From a virus, in the IMG/VR virus record IMGVR_UViG_3300018481_000030, positions 1-48,824 of that record: DNA of 48,824 nt; one strand, written 5' to 3'. The notes beneath the pieces are model-generated. The model had not been told where the DNA came from. It ran no database searches and worked only from the letters and a program-made list of their open reading frames with translations. The position numbers and the translations under genes were made by a program. Positions 5,059 through 13,334 of this stretch are shown here, in pieces (the stretch's first letter is position 1; every line of letters begins with the position of its first letter).

Positions 5059-7248
5059 GTGGCCGATGCCCAAGAATTGCAAGAGGTCGAGCAATGGCTG
5101 ACCACCCTCTACGGGAACCAGGAGACACCGGACAAGGTGTCTCACCGGGGGAGAGTGATCGACCCCGACGGGGAGATCAACGCCTTCCAGCGACTCGGGC
5201 TCAAGAACATGGCCGCGACGCGACTAGAGGAATTGAAGGCTCAGGGTCCTACTGAAGCGAGCCACGGAGTCGCCCCGCTTCCAGCGGTCGCCCCCGAACT
5301 CGCCCACGACATCCCCGAACCGATCGAGGGCTTCGATGACCGGCCCGACGTGGTGGGGATGGTCAAGGCGGCATGCCGGATCATCACGGCGGTCGCCAAC
5401 TGGGGGAAGCCGCAGCCCAACCTGAAGATCGGCAACCGCACTGAGGGCATCCACGTCCGCTGCCCCTTCCCGAATCACCCCGACAACAACCCGTCGGCCT
5501 GGATCAACACCGCCAAGGACACATGGTTCTGCGGCGCCTGCCAGGAGGGCGGCGACCAGATCGTCTTCTACGCCGCCGCCAAGCACGGGATGACGCAGAG
5601 CGATCTGCGGGACTCCGAGACGTTCCGGTCGGTGATCCAGGAGATGGCCGCGGAACTGGGACTCGACACCGAGCCTCCGCAGCCAGTGCCAGTGGACCCG
5701 CCGGAACCGGAACCCGACGAGGATCCCGACGCTGTCCAGGTGGCGCCAGAACCAGAGATCCCGGCGGCGCCGGACAACGAGCCGCCGTCCGGCCCGCCGA
5801 GCCCCGCACTGGCTGCCATCGACCCTGACGATTTTGACCCACGAGACGAAGACCCCCTTGACTACGAGGGCGTGCTGCCGTCCTACGACTGGCGAGATCT
5901 GGGGCTTCGCCCTGAGACCTTCCTCGCCCAGTGGATGAAGCACAACCTTCAGGACATGTACACCGTTCCCCCGGAATACTTCATCATGTTGGGGTTCCAG
6001 GCTCTCGGACTGGCGTGCGGGCACCACCTCCAACCCGTCACCAACAGGGGGATCACCAACGGTGCCTTCATGATGTTGTTGATCGGCCCGACCGGCTGCG
6101 GGAAGTCACTAGCCAAGCAGCGGATGACCAAGATGTTCGAGTCCTCCGTTGGCTCCAGATGGGACCCAGCCGACGGGACTGGAATCAGGGTGTTCAACAC
6201 GCCTGGATCGGCCGAGGCATTCCTGCGGCTGATGCGTCACGATATCGAAGATCCGAGTGATCCTCTCAAGAAGATCGAGACTCCGGTGACCGCCCTCCTG
6301 GAGGAAGACGAGTTCGCTGTCCTGGCCTCCAAGAACAAGCGTCCGGGGAACGAGCACAACAAGCAGCGATTCATGAAGTTCGTGGACTTCGCCAAACAGG
6401 AGACGGGGCCGGAGATTGTCGATCGTGACTTCTCGATCTCCAACGGGTCTCATGTCGTCCACGACGCTTTCTTCAGTGCTGTCATGTTGACCCAGACGGA
6501 GACGATCCGCACGCAGTTCGAAGAGAAGGACATGGTGTCCGGCTTCATGAACCGGATCATTCCAGTGTTCGGTCAGAGCCCGGCGAAGGAGGACCCGACC
6601 ATCGACTGGAACAAGGGTGTGCCGGGTTACGCCAAGATCTGGGATGCGACCTGGCGATGGATCCGCGGCAATCCGGTGGGAACCCACGTGCCCTGGGAGC
6701 CGGACGTTGGTCTCTACTTGAAGAATCACGAATACTGGAGGCGTCTCGGCGATCTGGAACAGATGGAAGGGATGGCGCTTCTCTCCAGGATGAAGCACCA
6801 ATCATGTCGCCTGGCCTTCCTGCTGGCGGTCAACGAGGGCGCCCTGGTGGTCGAGCGTCGACACTTCGAGATCGTGCTCCGATTCATGCGGGACTACGTT
6901 GAGAAGTGCTTCGCTCGATTCCGACAGGCCGCCAAGGCTACCGAGTCGAAGGATTTGAAGACCAGGATCCTGGAGTATCTTCACAAGTTCTACGACAGGA
7001 CCGGCGAGTGGCCGTCGCGCTGGGAACTGGGAAGGAACCGGTTCTGGCGAGACGCAACCGACTGGGCGCGAATGTCCTCCCTCGACAACTTGTTCTCCGA
7101 CCATCAGGTGTCCGAACTGACTTTGAAAGCGGGTACCAAGACGTCCAAGATTCTTGTTGCAACAGACCAAGAGGGCTACTGGAGACAGTACGCTTCTCAC
7201 CACGGGAAGATCTTCCCAAAGGAATCGTTCTATGCCAGTGCTAGATAA
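5059..7248 (+). CDS. Helicase with DnaG-type zinc finger, no TOPRIM
   Basis: The protein has 729 residues. Residues about 130-185 form a CHC2 zinc finger (C135, H140, C158, C161, with PS and GGD at the usual places). Residues about 200-290 are a Pro/Glu/Asp-rich linker where a TOPRIM catalytic domain would normally sit. The ATPase follows: Walker A GPTGCGKS at 343-350 and an acidic EEDE (415-418) as probable Walker B, similar in style to DUF3987 replication helicases. Residues about 630-725 look like a winged helix. GTG at 5059 is preferred because GGAAAGAAG lies just upstream and the previous TGA ends at 5057; TTG at 5044 is an alternative start. The catalytic primase activity is likely supplied by the upstream protein. 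Confidence 0.8.
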   Translation: MADAQELQEVEQWLTTLYGNQETPDKVSHRGRVIDPDGEINAFQRLGLKNMAATRLEELKAQGPTEASHGVAPLPAVAPELAHDIPEPIEGFDDRPDVVGMVKAACRIITAVANWGKPQPNLKIGNRTEGIHVRCPFPNHPDNNPSAWINTAKDTWFCGACQEGGDQIVFYAAAKHGMTQSDLRDSETFRSVIQEMAAELGLDTEPPQPVPVDPPEPEPDEDPDAVQVAPEPEIPAAPDNEPPSGPPSPALAAIDPDDFDPRDEDPLDYEGVLPSYDWRDLGLRPETFLAQWMKHNLQDMYTVPPEYFIMLGFQALGLACGHHLQPVTNRGITNGAFMMLLIGPTGCGKSLAKQRMTKMFESSVGSRWDPADGTGIRVFNTPGSAEAFLRLMRHDIEDPSDPLKKIETPVTALLEEDEFAVLASKNKRPGNEHNKQRFMKFVDFAKQETGPEIVDRDFSISNGSHVVHDAFFSAVMLTQTETIRTQFEEKDMVSGFMNRIIPVFGQSPAKEDPTIDWNKGVPGYAKIWDATWRWIRGNPVGTHVPWEPDVGLYLKNHEYWRRLGDLEQMEGMALLSRMKHQSCRLAFLLAVNEGALVVERRHFEIVLRFMRDYVEKCFARFRQAAKATESKDLKTRILEYLHKFYDRTGEWPSRWELGRNRFWRDATDWARMSSLDNLFSDHQVSELTLKAGTKTSKILVATDQEGYWRQYASHHGKIFPKESFYASAR

Positions 7249-7840
7249 GAGCGTCACGAATGACGTCAGAAGGCTTCTCTGCGGGATCATCAATTACTTC
7301 GATCGATCTGGCGAGTGGCCGACCGGCGGGTCCGTGAACCAGATGTCCTCCTACAAGAAGATGACCAGCAACAAGGCGGAAGTGGTCAAGCACCTCTTGG
7401 ATCGGGGGTTCCTGGAGTTCGACTACGGCTCCACCAGCAACAACCGGACGTGTCGGTTCTACGTGGCGACCGACAAGGGTCGGGAGTTCGTGTCGCCGCC
7501 GGAACCGCTCCCTCACGTTCCGGGCGCGTACCCGACGCCATTCCCCGACGACGAGATCGAATCCATCGTCTACGGGTTCCACTACTCGTTCTTCCAGCGA
7601 CGCGGCAGATGGCCGAACGGCGAGGAACGGGCGTGGGCGTTTTCGAAGCCCAGGCACCGGACGTCACCCGAGCGTCGCCAGCGGGCGTATGAAGCACTCG
7701 TTGCCGACGGCACGTTCGTCCATGTGTACTTCTGGAACCGATCGGGGCAGTCCGACTCGTACATCTTGCCTGAATACTCGCCAGAGTACGCCGACAAGCA
7801 CGAGTGGCTCTTCTACGCACCCCTGGATGCCGATGCCTAG
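7232..7840 (+). CDS. Tandem winged-helix-like protein
   Basis: The protein has 202 residues. Two copies of a domain are visible, each with an aromatic-x-R-x-G-[ER]-W-P signature: YFDRSGEWP near residue 24 and FFQRRGRWP near residue 125. The C-terminal region of the upstream helicase has the same signature (FYDRTGEWP), so this gene probably arose by duplication of that domain. A DNA-binding role such as origin recognition or helicase loading is inferred. The ATG at 7232 follows AAAGGA by eight bases and lies inside the helicase end (overlap 7232-7248), so translation is coupled. Confidence 0.6.
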   Translation: MPVLDKSVTNDVRRLLCGIINYFDRSGEWPTGGSVNQMSSYKKMTSNKAEVVKHLLDRGFLEFDYGSTSNNRTCRFYVATDKGREFVSPPEPLPHVPGAYPTPFPDDEIESIVYGFHYSFFQRRGRWPNGEERAWAFSKPRHRTSPERRQRAYEALVADGTFVHVYFWNRSGQSDSYILPEYSPEYADKHEWLFYAPLDADA

Positions 7841-9374
7841 CTTGACGAGGCCGGACAGCGTCTCCGTTTGGGGTCCCAAGCGTGAGATGTGGGTGTTCAA
7901 CCCCGGTCCGCGACTGGACATCTGCCTCGAAGAGGGCATCTACGACTTCGTCTTTCACCAGAAGACGTATCAGTTCAAGCCCAACATGGCGATCTCGCCG
8001 CAGAAGCACCTGGAGCAACTGGGCCGCAACTTCCCGTGGCGGGTGATCCTGATCGACTACCACGAGGACATCGCCCTGATGTTCACGAACGAGAAGGGCT
8101 GGAGCGCACCGGCTGGTGTGTTCCCGATGTGGTCGGCGCACAACAGCACTGCCAAGTTGAACAAGATCCTGGACCGCTACCCGAAGCCCGGCACCGTGGT
8201 CGGCCAGTTCACCGGCACCTCCGAGCCGTTCCGGGTGGTGGAGGGCCAGGAGCAGCGGGTCGTCATTTGCAACTTCCCCGGCGCCTCGATCCAGTGGGAG
8301 AACGTCTTCCGCGATCTCGTTGAGGCCAAGCGGGAGCACCCGGAGATCATCTTCCACTCCAACGGCCAGAAGACACTGGCCCGCACACTCGGTGTCGGCA
8401 TCGACAGCTTCGATCACCCGGTGACGATCGCCTGGAGGGACGACCAGCCCGACCTGCTGCTGGCGAACGGCAAGACGCTCTCGTACGGCGCCTACAAGAC
8501 GTCGCGGGACCATGAGACGTGGGCGCGCCTCATCGGGATGCGCGCCCGCGAGATCTTCGAGCAGCCGGACCGCACGCGCAAGTCCAGGCGCATGTACACC
8601 TTCAACCTGCGGTCGATGAAGTGGGCATTCGCCAACTACGAGCAGGTCTGGTCGATGCGGATCGCTGACGAGTCCGAGGTCGACGTGAACGATCCGGATT
8701 CGTCCTGGATCCCGCTCGACCTGAAGTACCGCCCGCGGACCAACATGATGACGGACAAGTGGTTGTGCGATCTATGCTCGATCTCGCACCGATGCCCGTA
8801 CAGCAAGCCAGGAGCAATCTGCGTCGTGGAAGACACCGAAGCCGCCACGCTGGCGAAGAACTTCAAGAGTCGCAACGCCCAGTCGATTCTCGACGGACTC
8901 GGCATCCTGCTGGGCGCTCAGACCGAGCGCACTCACGATGCGCTGAAGGCCGAGAAGGCTCGCAACCAGAACAACCCGGACGAGCAGCGATTCTCCCCCG
9001 AGGTGACCCGGATGCTGGCCCACACGTTCGACCAGGGCGTTACGCTGGCTCGCCTCGTGGATCCGTTCCTGGGTGTCGCCGCTGGCCGCGGCGGCAACCA
9101 GCGGGTGCGGGCGGTCGCTGCCGGTTCTGCCGAACTGGGCAACGCCACGCCGCAGGAGTTGGCAGCCGGGATGATGAAGGAACTTGAGCGCGCCGGTCAC
9201 GACATCTCGCAGTTGTCGCCCGACGAGGCCAGAGACTTCCTTGCTCGCATTGTCCCGGCAGATACGATGCCGCAGCATGTCGATGAAGACGCCCCGCCAG
9301 TGGAGCCTGGCGGAGGAAGTTTTGTGGCTCCACCGGCACCAGGATTTCGAGCAGCGCCCAGCTTCAATACCTGA
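7833..9374 (+). CDS. Four-cysteine protein upstream of terminase; possible small terminase
   Basis: The protein has 513 residues and no sure family. Residues 1-300 are a mixed globular part. A cluster C312-x2-C315-x5-C321-x8-C330 can bind zinc or an iron-sulphur cluster. Residues about 340-430 are helical and charged, resembling the oligomerisation part of small terminase subunits in phages, and a low-complexity Pro/Gly end follows. Its place between replication genes and the large terminase is where small terminases usually lie, which is the main reason for the suggestion. The ATG at 7833 overlaps the previous stop (7838-7840); ATG 7827 is equally possible. The end overlaps the terminase gene by 98 bases. 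Confidence 0.55.
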   Translation: MPSLTRPDSVSVWGPKREMWVFNPGPRLDICLEEGIYDFVFHQKTYQFKPNMAISPQKHLEQLGRNFPWRVILIDYHEDIALMFTNEKGWSAPAGVFPMWSAHNSTAKLNKILDRYPKPGTVVGQFTGTSEPFRVVEGQEQRVVICNFPGASIQWENVFRDLVEAKREHPEIIFHSNGQKTLARTLGVGIDSFDHPVTIAWRDDQPDLLLANGKTLSYGAYKTSRDHETWARLIGMRAREIFEQPDRTRKSRRMYTFNLRSMKWAFANYEQVWSMRIADESEVDVNDPDSSWIPLDLKYRPRTNMMTDKWLCDLCSISHRCPYSKPGAICVVEDTEAATLAKNFKSRNAQSILDGLGILLGAQTERTHDALKAEKARNQNNPDEQRFSPEVTRMLAHTFDQGVTLARLVDPFLGVAAGRGGNQRVRAVAAGSAELGNATPQELAAGMMKELERAGHDISQLSPDEARDFLARIVPADTMPQHVDEDAPPVEPGGGSFVAPPAPGFRAAPSFNT

Positions 9375-11148
9375 GTTCCTGGGGCCGAAGTACCTCGATC
9401 TCGAACACACCATCCGAGAAGCGGTCTACGACGTCCTGATCGACATCTTCGGTGAGGACGTCAACGCCGACCGCATCGCTCTCGTGCAGGAGGCGATCTT
9501 CACCGGGGCGATCGGAATCGGCAAGACGACGCTGGCGTCGATCGTCATTCCGTACATGGCGCACTGGGCGCTGTGCCTCCGGGACCCCCAGAACTTCTAC
9601 GGGTTGATGTCCGGCACGCGGATCGCCTTCATGCTGATGAGCACGTCTCGGCTCCAGGCCAGGAACGTCGTCTACTCCGACATCAAGGCCCGCATCGACT
9701 ACTCGCCGTGGTTCCAGGACAACTACCAGTACGACCCGAAGATCACTTCGCTGTTCAAGTTCCCGAAGGACATCTGGATCATCCCCGGCGACTCGTCCGA
9801 GAAGACCTTCGAGGGGTTCAACATCCTGGGCGGGATCGTGGACGAGATCGACTCGCACAAGTCGACGAAGGACAAGAGTTACGTCGAGATCGGCTACGAC
9901 ACGATCCGCGGTCGCGTCTCCAGCCGCTTCGGTGACCGTGGGTTCATCCTCCTGATCGGCCAGATGAAGTCCGCGACCGGGTTCGCCGCCAAGATGTACC
10001 GGCGCTACTCCGGCGAGCCGAACTCCTACGCCGCCCGGATGTCGATCTGGGACAGCTTCGGGTGGGACAAGTTCAAGGATGCTGACGGCAATCGCGAGAG
10101 CTTCTGGTTCGACTGCGATCGCATGCAGATCACTACGAAGATCCTGGCCGAACTCCAGGGCTTCCCCAGCCACATCATCGAGATCCCGAACGTCTACTAC
10201 AACGACTTCGCCTACTCGCCGTTCAAGTCGCTACGTGACCTCGCTGGTCGCCCGGCGGCGGTGGGCAGCCCCCTGTTCAACGATCCCAGCAAGATCCAGG
10301 AGGCTCGTAGGAACTGGCTGTGGCGGTTCAATGTCGCCGAAGGCCCAGTGGACTTCAAGAACCAGATCGCTCCGTGGTTCAAGGGCCGCAACTCGGTGAA
10401 GCGGGTAGTCCACGTCGACATCGCCTACTCGGCCGAGGGCGACGCTCTCGGTCTCGCCATGGGCCACGTTCCCGAGGTCGTGGACATCGACGGCGAACTC
10501 AAGCCGTTCATCTGCATCGACATGATGATGCGCTTCAAGGCCGCCCCCGGCACGGAGATCTTCCTGGGCGACATCCGGCGCATCATCTACGACCTCAAGG
10601 AGCGACGCGGGTTCAACATCGTCAAGCTGACGACCGATGGCTTCCAATCGACGGACTTCAGGCAACAAGTGGAACGCAAGCGAATCCACACCGACGTCCT
10701 CTCGACCGACAAGTCCACGCTCCCGTACTTCGATCTCTACGACGCGATGAGCGAGGATCGCATCGCCATCCCTCCCTACGAGGTGGCGTTGAGTTGGGAC
10801 CAGCCGGAGCTTGTCGACATCCTGTTCCGTGAGATCTCCCAGTTGGTCGAGGGTGAAAACAAGATCGACCACCCACAGGACGGATCGAAGGATCTCGCCG
10901 ACGCCGTAGCTTGCGTCTGTTCGGTCCTGATGGGGTCCAGGCAGTACAAGCGATCGGCCGTCGGCGCCGCCTACCAGGATCGTGTCTCCAATGCTGAAGC
11001 TGAGATCCGGGTACCTGATAGAACTACGCCTACGGCTCAACTGTTGGGCCACCACGCCGTAGTACGCCAAGGTCCGATGACCGCCATGCCAAGAGCCCCC
11101 ATGCCGCCCAGAGGGGTCGGACCCTCACCGTGGAGAATGCCGCGATGA
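9277..11148 (+). CDS. Terminase large subunit
   Basis: The protein has 623 residues and would drive DNA packaging into the prohead. The N-terminal ATPase has Walker A G77-AIGIGK-T84 and Walker B with D189-E190 after a hydrophobic strand. The C-terminal nuclease has its three acidic positions: D381 in HVDIAY, D454 in TTDGFQS and D542 in KDLADAVA. All key residues are present. The start is taken at ATG 9277 (ATG 9283 is an alternative), inside the end of the previous gene. Its stop overlaps the portal start in an ATGA at 11145-11148, as usual for genes made in step. Confidence 0.9.
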   Translation: MSMKTPRQWSLAEEVLWLHRHQDFEQRPASIPEFLGPKYLDLEHTIREAVYDVLIDIFGEDVNADRIALVQEAIFTGAIGIGKTTLASIVIPYMAHWALCLRDPQNFYGLMSGTRIAFMLMSTSRLQARNVVYSDIKARIDYSPWFQDNYQYDPKITSLFKFPKDIWIIPGDSSEKTFEGFNILGGIVDEIDSHKSTKDKSYVEIGYDTIRGRVSSRFGDRGFILLIGQMKSATGFAAKMYRRYSGEPNSYAARMSIWDSFGWDKFKDADGNRESFWFDCDRMQITTKILAELQGFPSHIIEIPNVYYNDFAYSPFKSLRDLAGRPAAVGSPLFNDPSKIQEARRNWLWRFNVAEGPVDFKNQIAPWFKGRNSVKRVVHVDIAYSAEGDALGLAMGHVPEVVDIDGELKPFICIDMMMRFKAAPGTEIFLGDIRRIIYDLKERRGFNIVKLTTDGFQSTDFRQQVERKRIHTDVLSTDKSTLPYFDLYDAMSEDRIAIPPYEVALSWDQPELVDILFREISQLVEGENKIDHPQDGSKDLADAVACVCSVLMGSRQYKRSAVGAAYQDRVSNAEAEIRVPDRTTPTAQLLGHHAVVRQGPMTAMPRAPMPPRGVGPSPWRMPR

Positions 11149-12611
11149 CGACCAACGGAACACGGGACATGGCGCGGCAGACCGCTCAGTTCTTCCGCAA
11201 GGCCGATCCGCCTGCCCTCGGCCCCTCCTTCGAGGGTGCCAAGCCGGACTGGTTCCTCGGACCGATGAGCGGCGCCCAGTCGCCGGTCCTCATGTTCGAC
11301 CTGTCCCGCCTGACGTGGCTGGACTACTCCGAGATGCGCTGGCACCCGCAGGTCAACGCCTCGCTGTCCCTGATGACCTTCATGCTCCATCAGATGGACT
11401 GGCACATCGAGAGCGAAGACAAGAAGGCTGCGGAGGTGGTCGAAGAGAACCTTCGGCTGATCTGGACCCAGCTTGTGCGTGGCCTCTCGACCGCCTACTG
11501 GGCGGGCTACGCGCCGCTGGTGCTGGAGTGGGAGAACACCAACGACGACAGGATCTTCATCTCCAAGGTGAAGGATCTGCATCCCGGCGAGTCTACTGTC
11601 AACTGGAAGGAAGTGCCGTCGAGCTACCGGCCGCCGCCGGAGTACGCCTCCAAGATCACCCCCAAGGTGCGGGTCTACGACGGCATCTCGAAGCTGGGAC
11701 TTGATTACCCGATTCCGCCGGAGCACACCTTGTGGTATCCGGTTCTTCGGGAACACGGCGACATGACCGGCCGCAAGCTGCTGAAGTCGGCGTTCGCTCC
11801 CTGGTTCTTCTCGCACCTCATCCACCTCTACTCGAATCGCTACTTCGAGCGGTTCGGGGAGCCGGTGCCGATCGCGCGATACCCCAGCGGCGAAGAGTTC
11901 ACCGTCCCCGGCGTGGACGGAGCCGATGACAAGCGGATGACGTCGAAGCAGATTGCTGCGGACGCCGTCCTCGCCCTGCGTTCCGGTTCTTCCGTGATCC
12001 TGCCCAGCGACCGCGACGACTCGGCGTCGGGTGCTCGGGAGTACGAGTACGACATCGAGTACTTGGAATCGCAGATGCGTGGCGCCGACTTCGAGCGGTA
12101 CCTCTCTCGCCTGGACGAAGAGATCTCGCTCTCCATCTTCACGCCGCTGCTGTTGCTGCGCTCGGGTGAGCGCGGATCGCTGAACCTCGGCGTTCAGCAC
12201 ACCAAGACGTGGCTGTGGTCGCTCAACGCTCTCGGCAACGACATCAAGGAGTACATCGACCCGTACGTCTGCGAGCGCATCAAGGCGTTCAACTTCTCTC
12301 CGAACACGCCGCCGTGCAGGTGGGTGCCTCGGGCGATGGGGAAGGACAACGATGAGACGATCCGTGCCATGGTCACGGCGCTCATCACGCAAGGCCACGC
12401 CAAGCCCAACATCGAAGAGCTTGGCGTGGCCTTGGGCATGACGCTGGAGCAGATCACTGCTCTTACAGTCGACCAGAAGGCACAAGTGAAGGCCACCAAT
12501 GACGCAGCCACAGATCAACGGGACCGATCGGGGCGTCCGGATCGAGGAAGCCTCGCGGCTGACGGACCTTCGAACACCGTCGGGGGTTCGACCCCGCGAA
12601 CAGTTCGTTGA
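11145..12611 (+). CDS. Portal protein
   Basis: The protein has 488 residues and would form the ring at the head vertex through which DNA is packaged. Its position right after the large terminase and its size fit. The stretch around residues 60-90 (HPQVNASLSL then MDWHI) and the later KLLKSAFAPWFF block resemble the Mu gp29/DUF935 group of portals. The ATG at 11145 is chosen over GTG 11130 because it overlaps the terminase stop and has GGAGA eight bases upstream. The last 113 bases overlap the next gene in another frame. Confidence 0.8.
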   Translation: MTTNGTRDMARQTAQFFRKADPPALGPSFEGAKPDWFLGPMSGAQSPVLMFDLSRLTWLDYSEMRWHPQVNASLSLMTFMLHQMDWHIESEDKKAAEVVEENLRLIWTQLVRGLSTAYWAGYAPLVLEWENTNDDRIFISKVKDLHPGESTVNWKEVPSSYRPPPEYASKITPKVRVYDGISKLGLDYPIPPEHTLWYPVLREHGDMTGRKLLKSAFAPWFFSHLIHLYSNRYFERFGEPVPIARYPSGEEFTVPGVDGADDKRMTSKQIAADAVLALRSGSSVILPSDRDDSASGAREYEYDIEYLESQMRGADFERYLSRLDEEISLSIFTPLLLLRSGERGSLNLGVQHTKTWLWSLNALGNDIKEYIDPYVCERIKAFNFSPNTPPCRWVPRAMGKDNDETIRAMVTALITQGHAKPNIEELGVALGMTLEQITALTVDQKAQVKATNDAATDQRDRSGRPDRGSLAADGPSNTVGGSTPRTVR

Positions 12612-12858
12612 CGAGAATCTTGAGGCGCCGCAACGTCTTGTTTGCACCTGTTCACGCAAGCCGCTGCTGGCTCGCGTCGGCATCCTCCAGGGCGCTCCGT
12701 TCCTAGAGATCAAGGCATCCAAGAGCGGTAAGCCTCTGGTGGATGTTGTGGTCACCGAGGGAACGGTGGTCATCAGGTGTCGCGAATGCTTCCGATTTCA
12801 CCGCATCAAGGTCAACTCGGTGTTCCGAGACGAGCACTCAATGATGGACCTCCGATAG
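12499..12858 (+). CDS. Com-like zinc-finger protein
   Basis: The protein has 119 residues. C49-x-C51 and C94-x2-C97 with H101 frame a small beta core (residues 46-105), which resembles the Com family of phage Mu, where a single zinc finger binds mRNA to switch on translation of the DNA-modification gene mom. The first pair is C-x-C here rather than C-x2-C. No mom gene is visible in this window, so the target is unknown. The long overlap with portal (12499-12611) is unusual; a later start is not obvious. A structural zinc-ribbon role cannot be excluded. Confidence 0.6.
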   Translation: MTQPQINGTDRGVRIEEASRLTDLRTPSGVRPREQFVDENLEAPQRLVCTCSRKPLLARVGILQGAPFLEIKASKSGKPLVDVVVTEGTVVIRCRECFRFHRIKVNSVFRDEHSMMDLR

Positions 12859-12913
12859 GGGTGCAAGGCTAGAGTGCGCCTGATGATGCCGGGACTGAAA
12901 GGACTTCTCACTG

Positions 12914-13321
12914 ATGCCTGGTGAAGCGACTACGATCGGCGCGGGGATCGCGCTCGATGCCCTCAACGGACGGGCGACGCAGACTGCTCGGTCTACGTGG
13001 ATTGCACTCCTGACCTCCGCCGCGACGGACGCCACGACGATGGCGACGATGGCGGAGATGACCACGACGGGGTACGCCCGCCAGCCGGTGACGTGGAGCG
13101 CCCCGACCGGCGATCCGGCGATCTCCAAGAATACGGGGGTCCTCACCTTCGGACCCTTCACTGCCGATCCCCCTTCGATCGGGTTCCTCGGGCTCGTCAC
13201 GGCAGCCACCGGGACGGCTGGGTCCTTGCTCTATCGCTGGACGGCGGACGTGGCTCGGGACGGCATCTCGGGAGACTCCATCGTGATCGCCATCGATGCG
13301 CTCACGATGAGTCTTGACTAG
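12914..13321 (+). CDS. Small beta-rich virion protein, tail-fibre type
   Basis: The protein has 135 residues. Its layout fits a common phage family: a short helical N-terminus with W-I-A-L-L, a Gly-Tyr-Ala-R-Q-P-V strand (near residues 53-59), a S-A-P-T-G-D turn, and a C-terminal strand ending with sparse charged residues. Members lie next to fibre genes and are thought to be virion surface parts. AAAGGA lies upstream of the ATG. Fibre-type genes follow directly, and the location between portal and head protease is unusual. Confidence 0.5.
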   Translation: MPGEATTIGAGIALDALNGRATQTARSTWIALLTSAATDATTMATMAEMTTTGYARQPVTWSAPTGDPAISKNTGVLTFGPFTADPPSIGFLGLVTAATGTAGSLLYRWTADVARDGISGDSIVIAIDALTMSLD

Positions 13322-13334
13322 TTAAGGGGAACCG

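Noticed and set aside
9184-9276. Terminase start at 9184
   Set aside because: The extra 31 residues are a Ser/Arg-rich shadow of the upstream gene; ATG 9277 gives the usual N-terminus.
11037-12773. Antisense frame of about 578 codons under the portal gene
   Set aside because: Shadow of portal codons; no promoter, ribosome site or domain.
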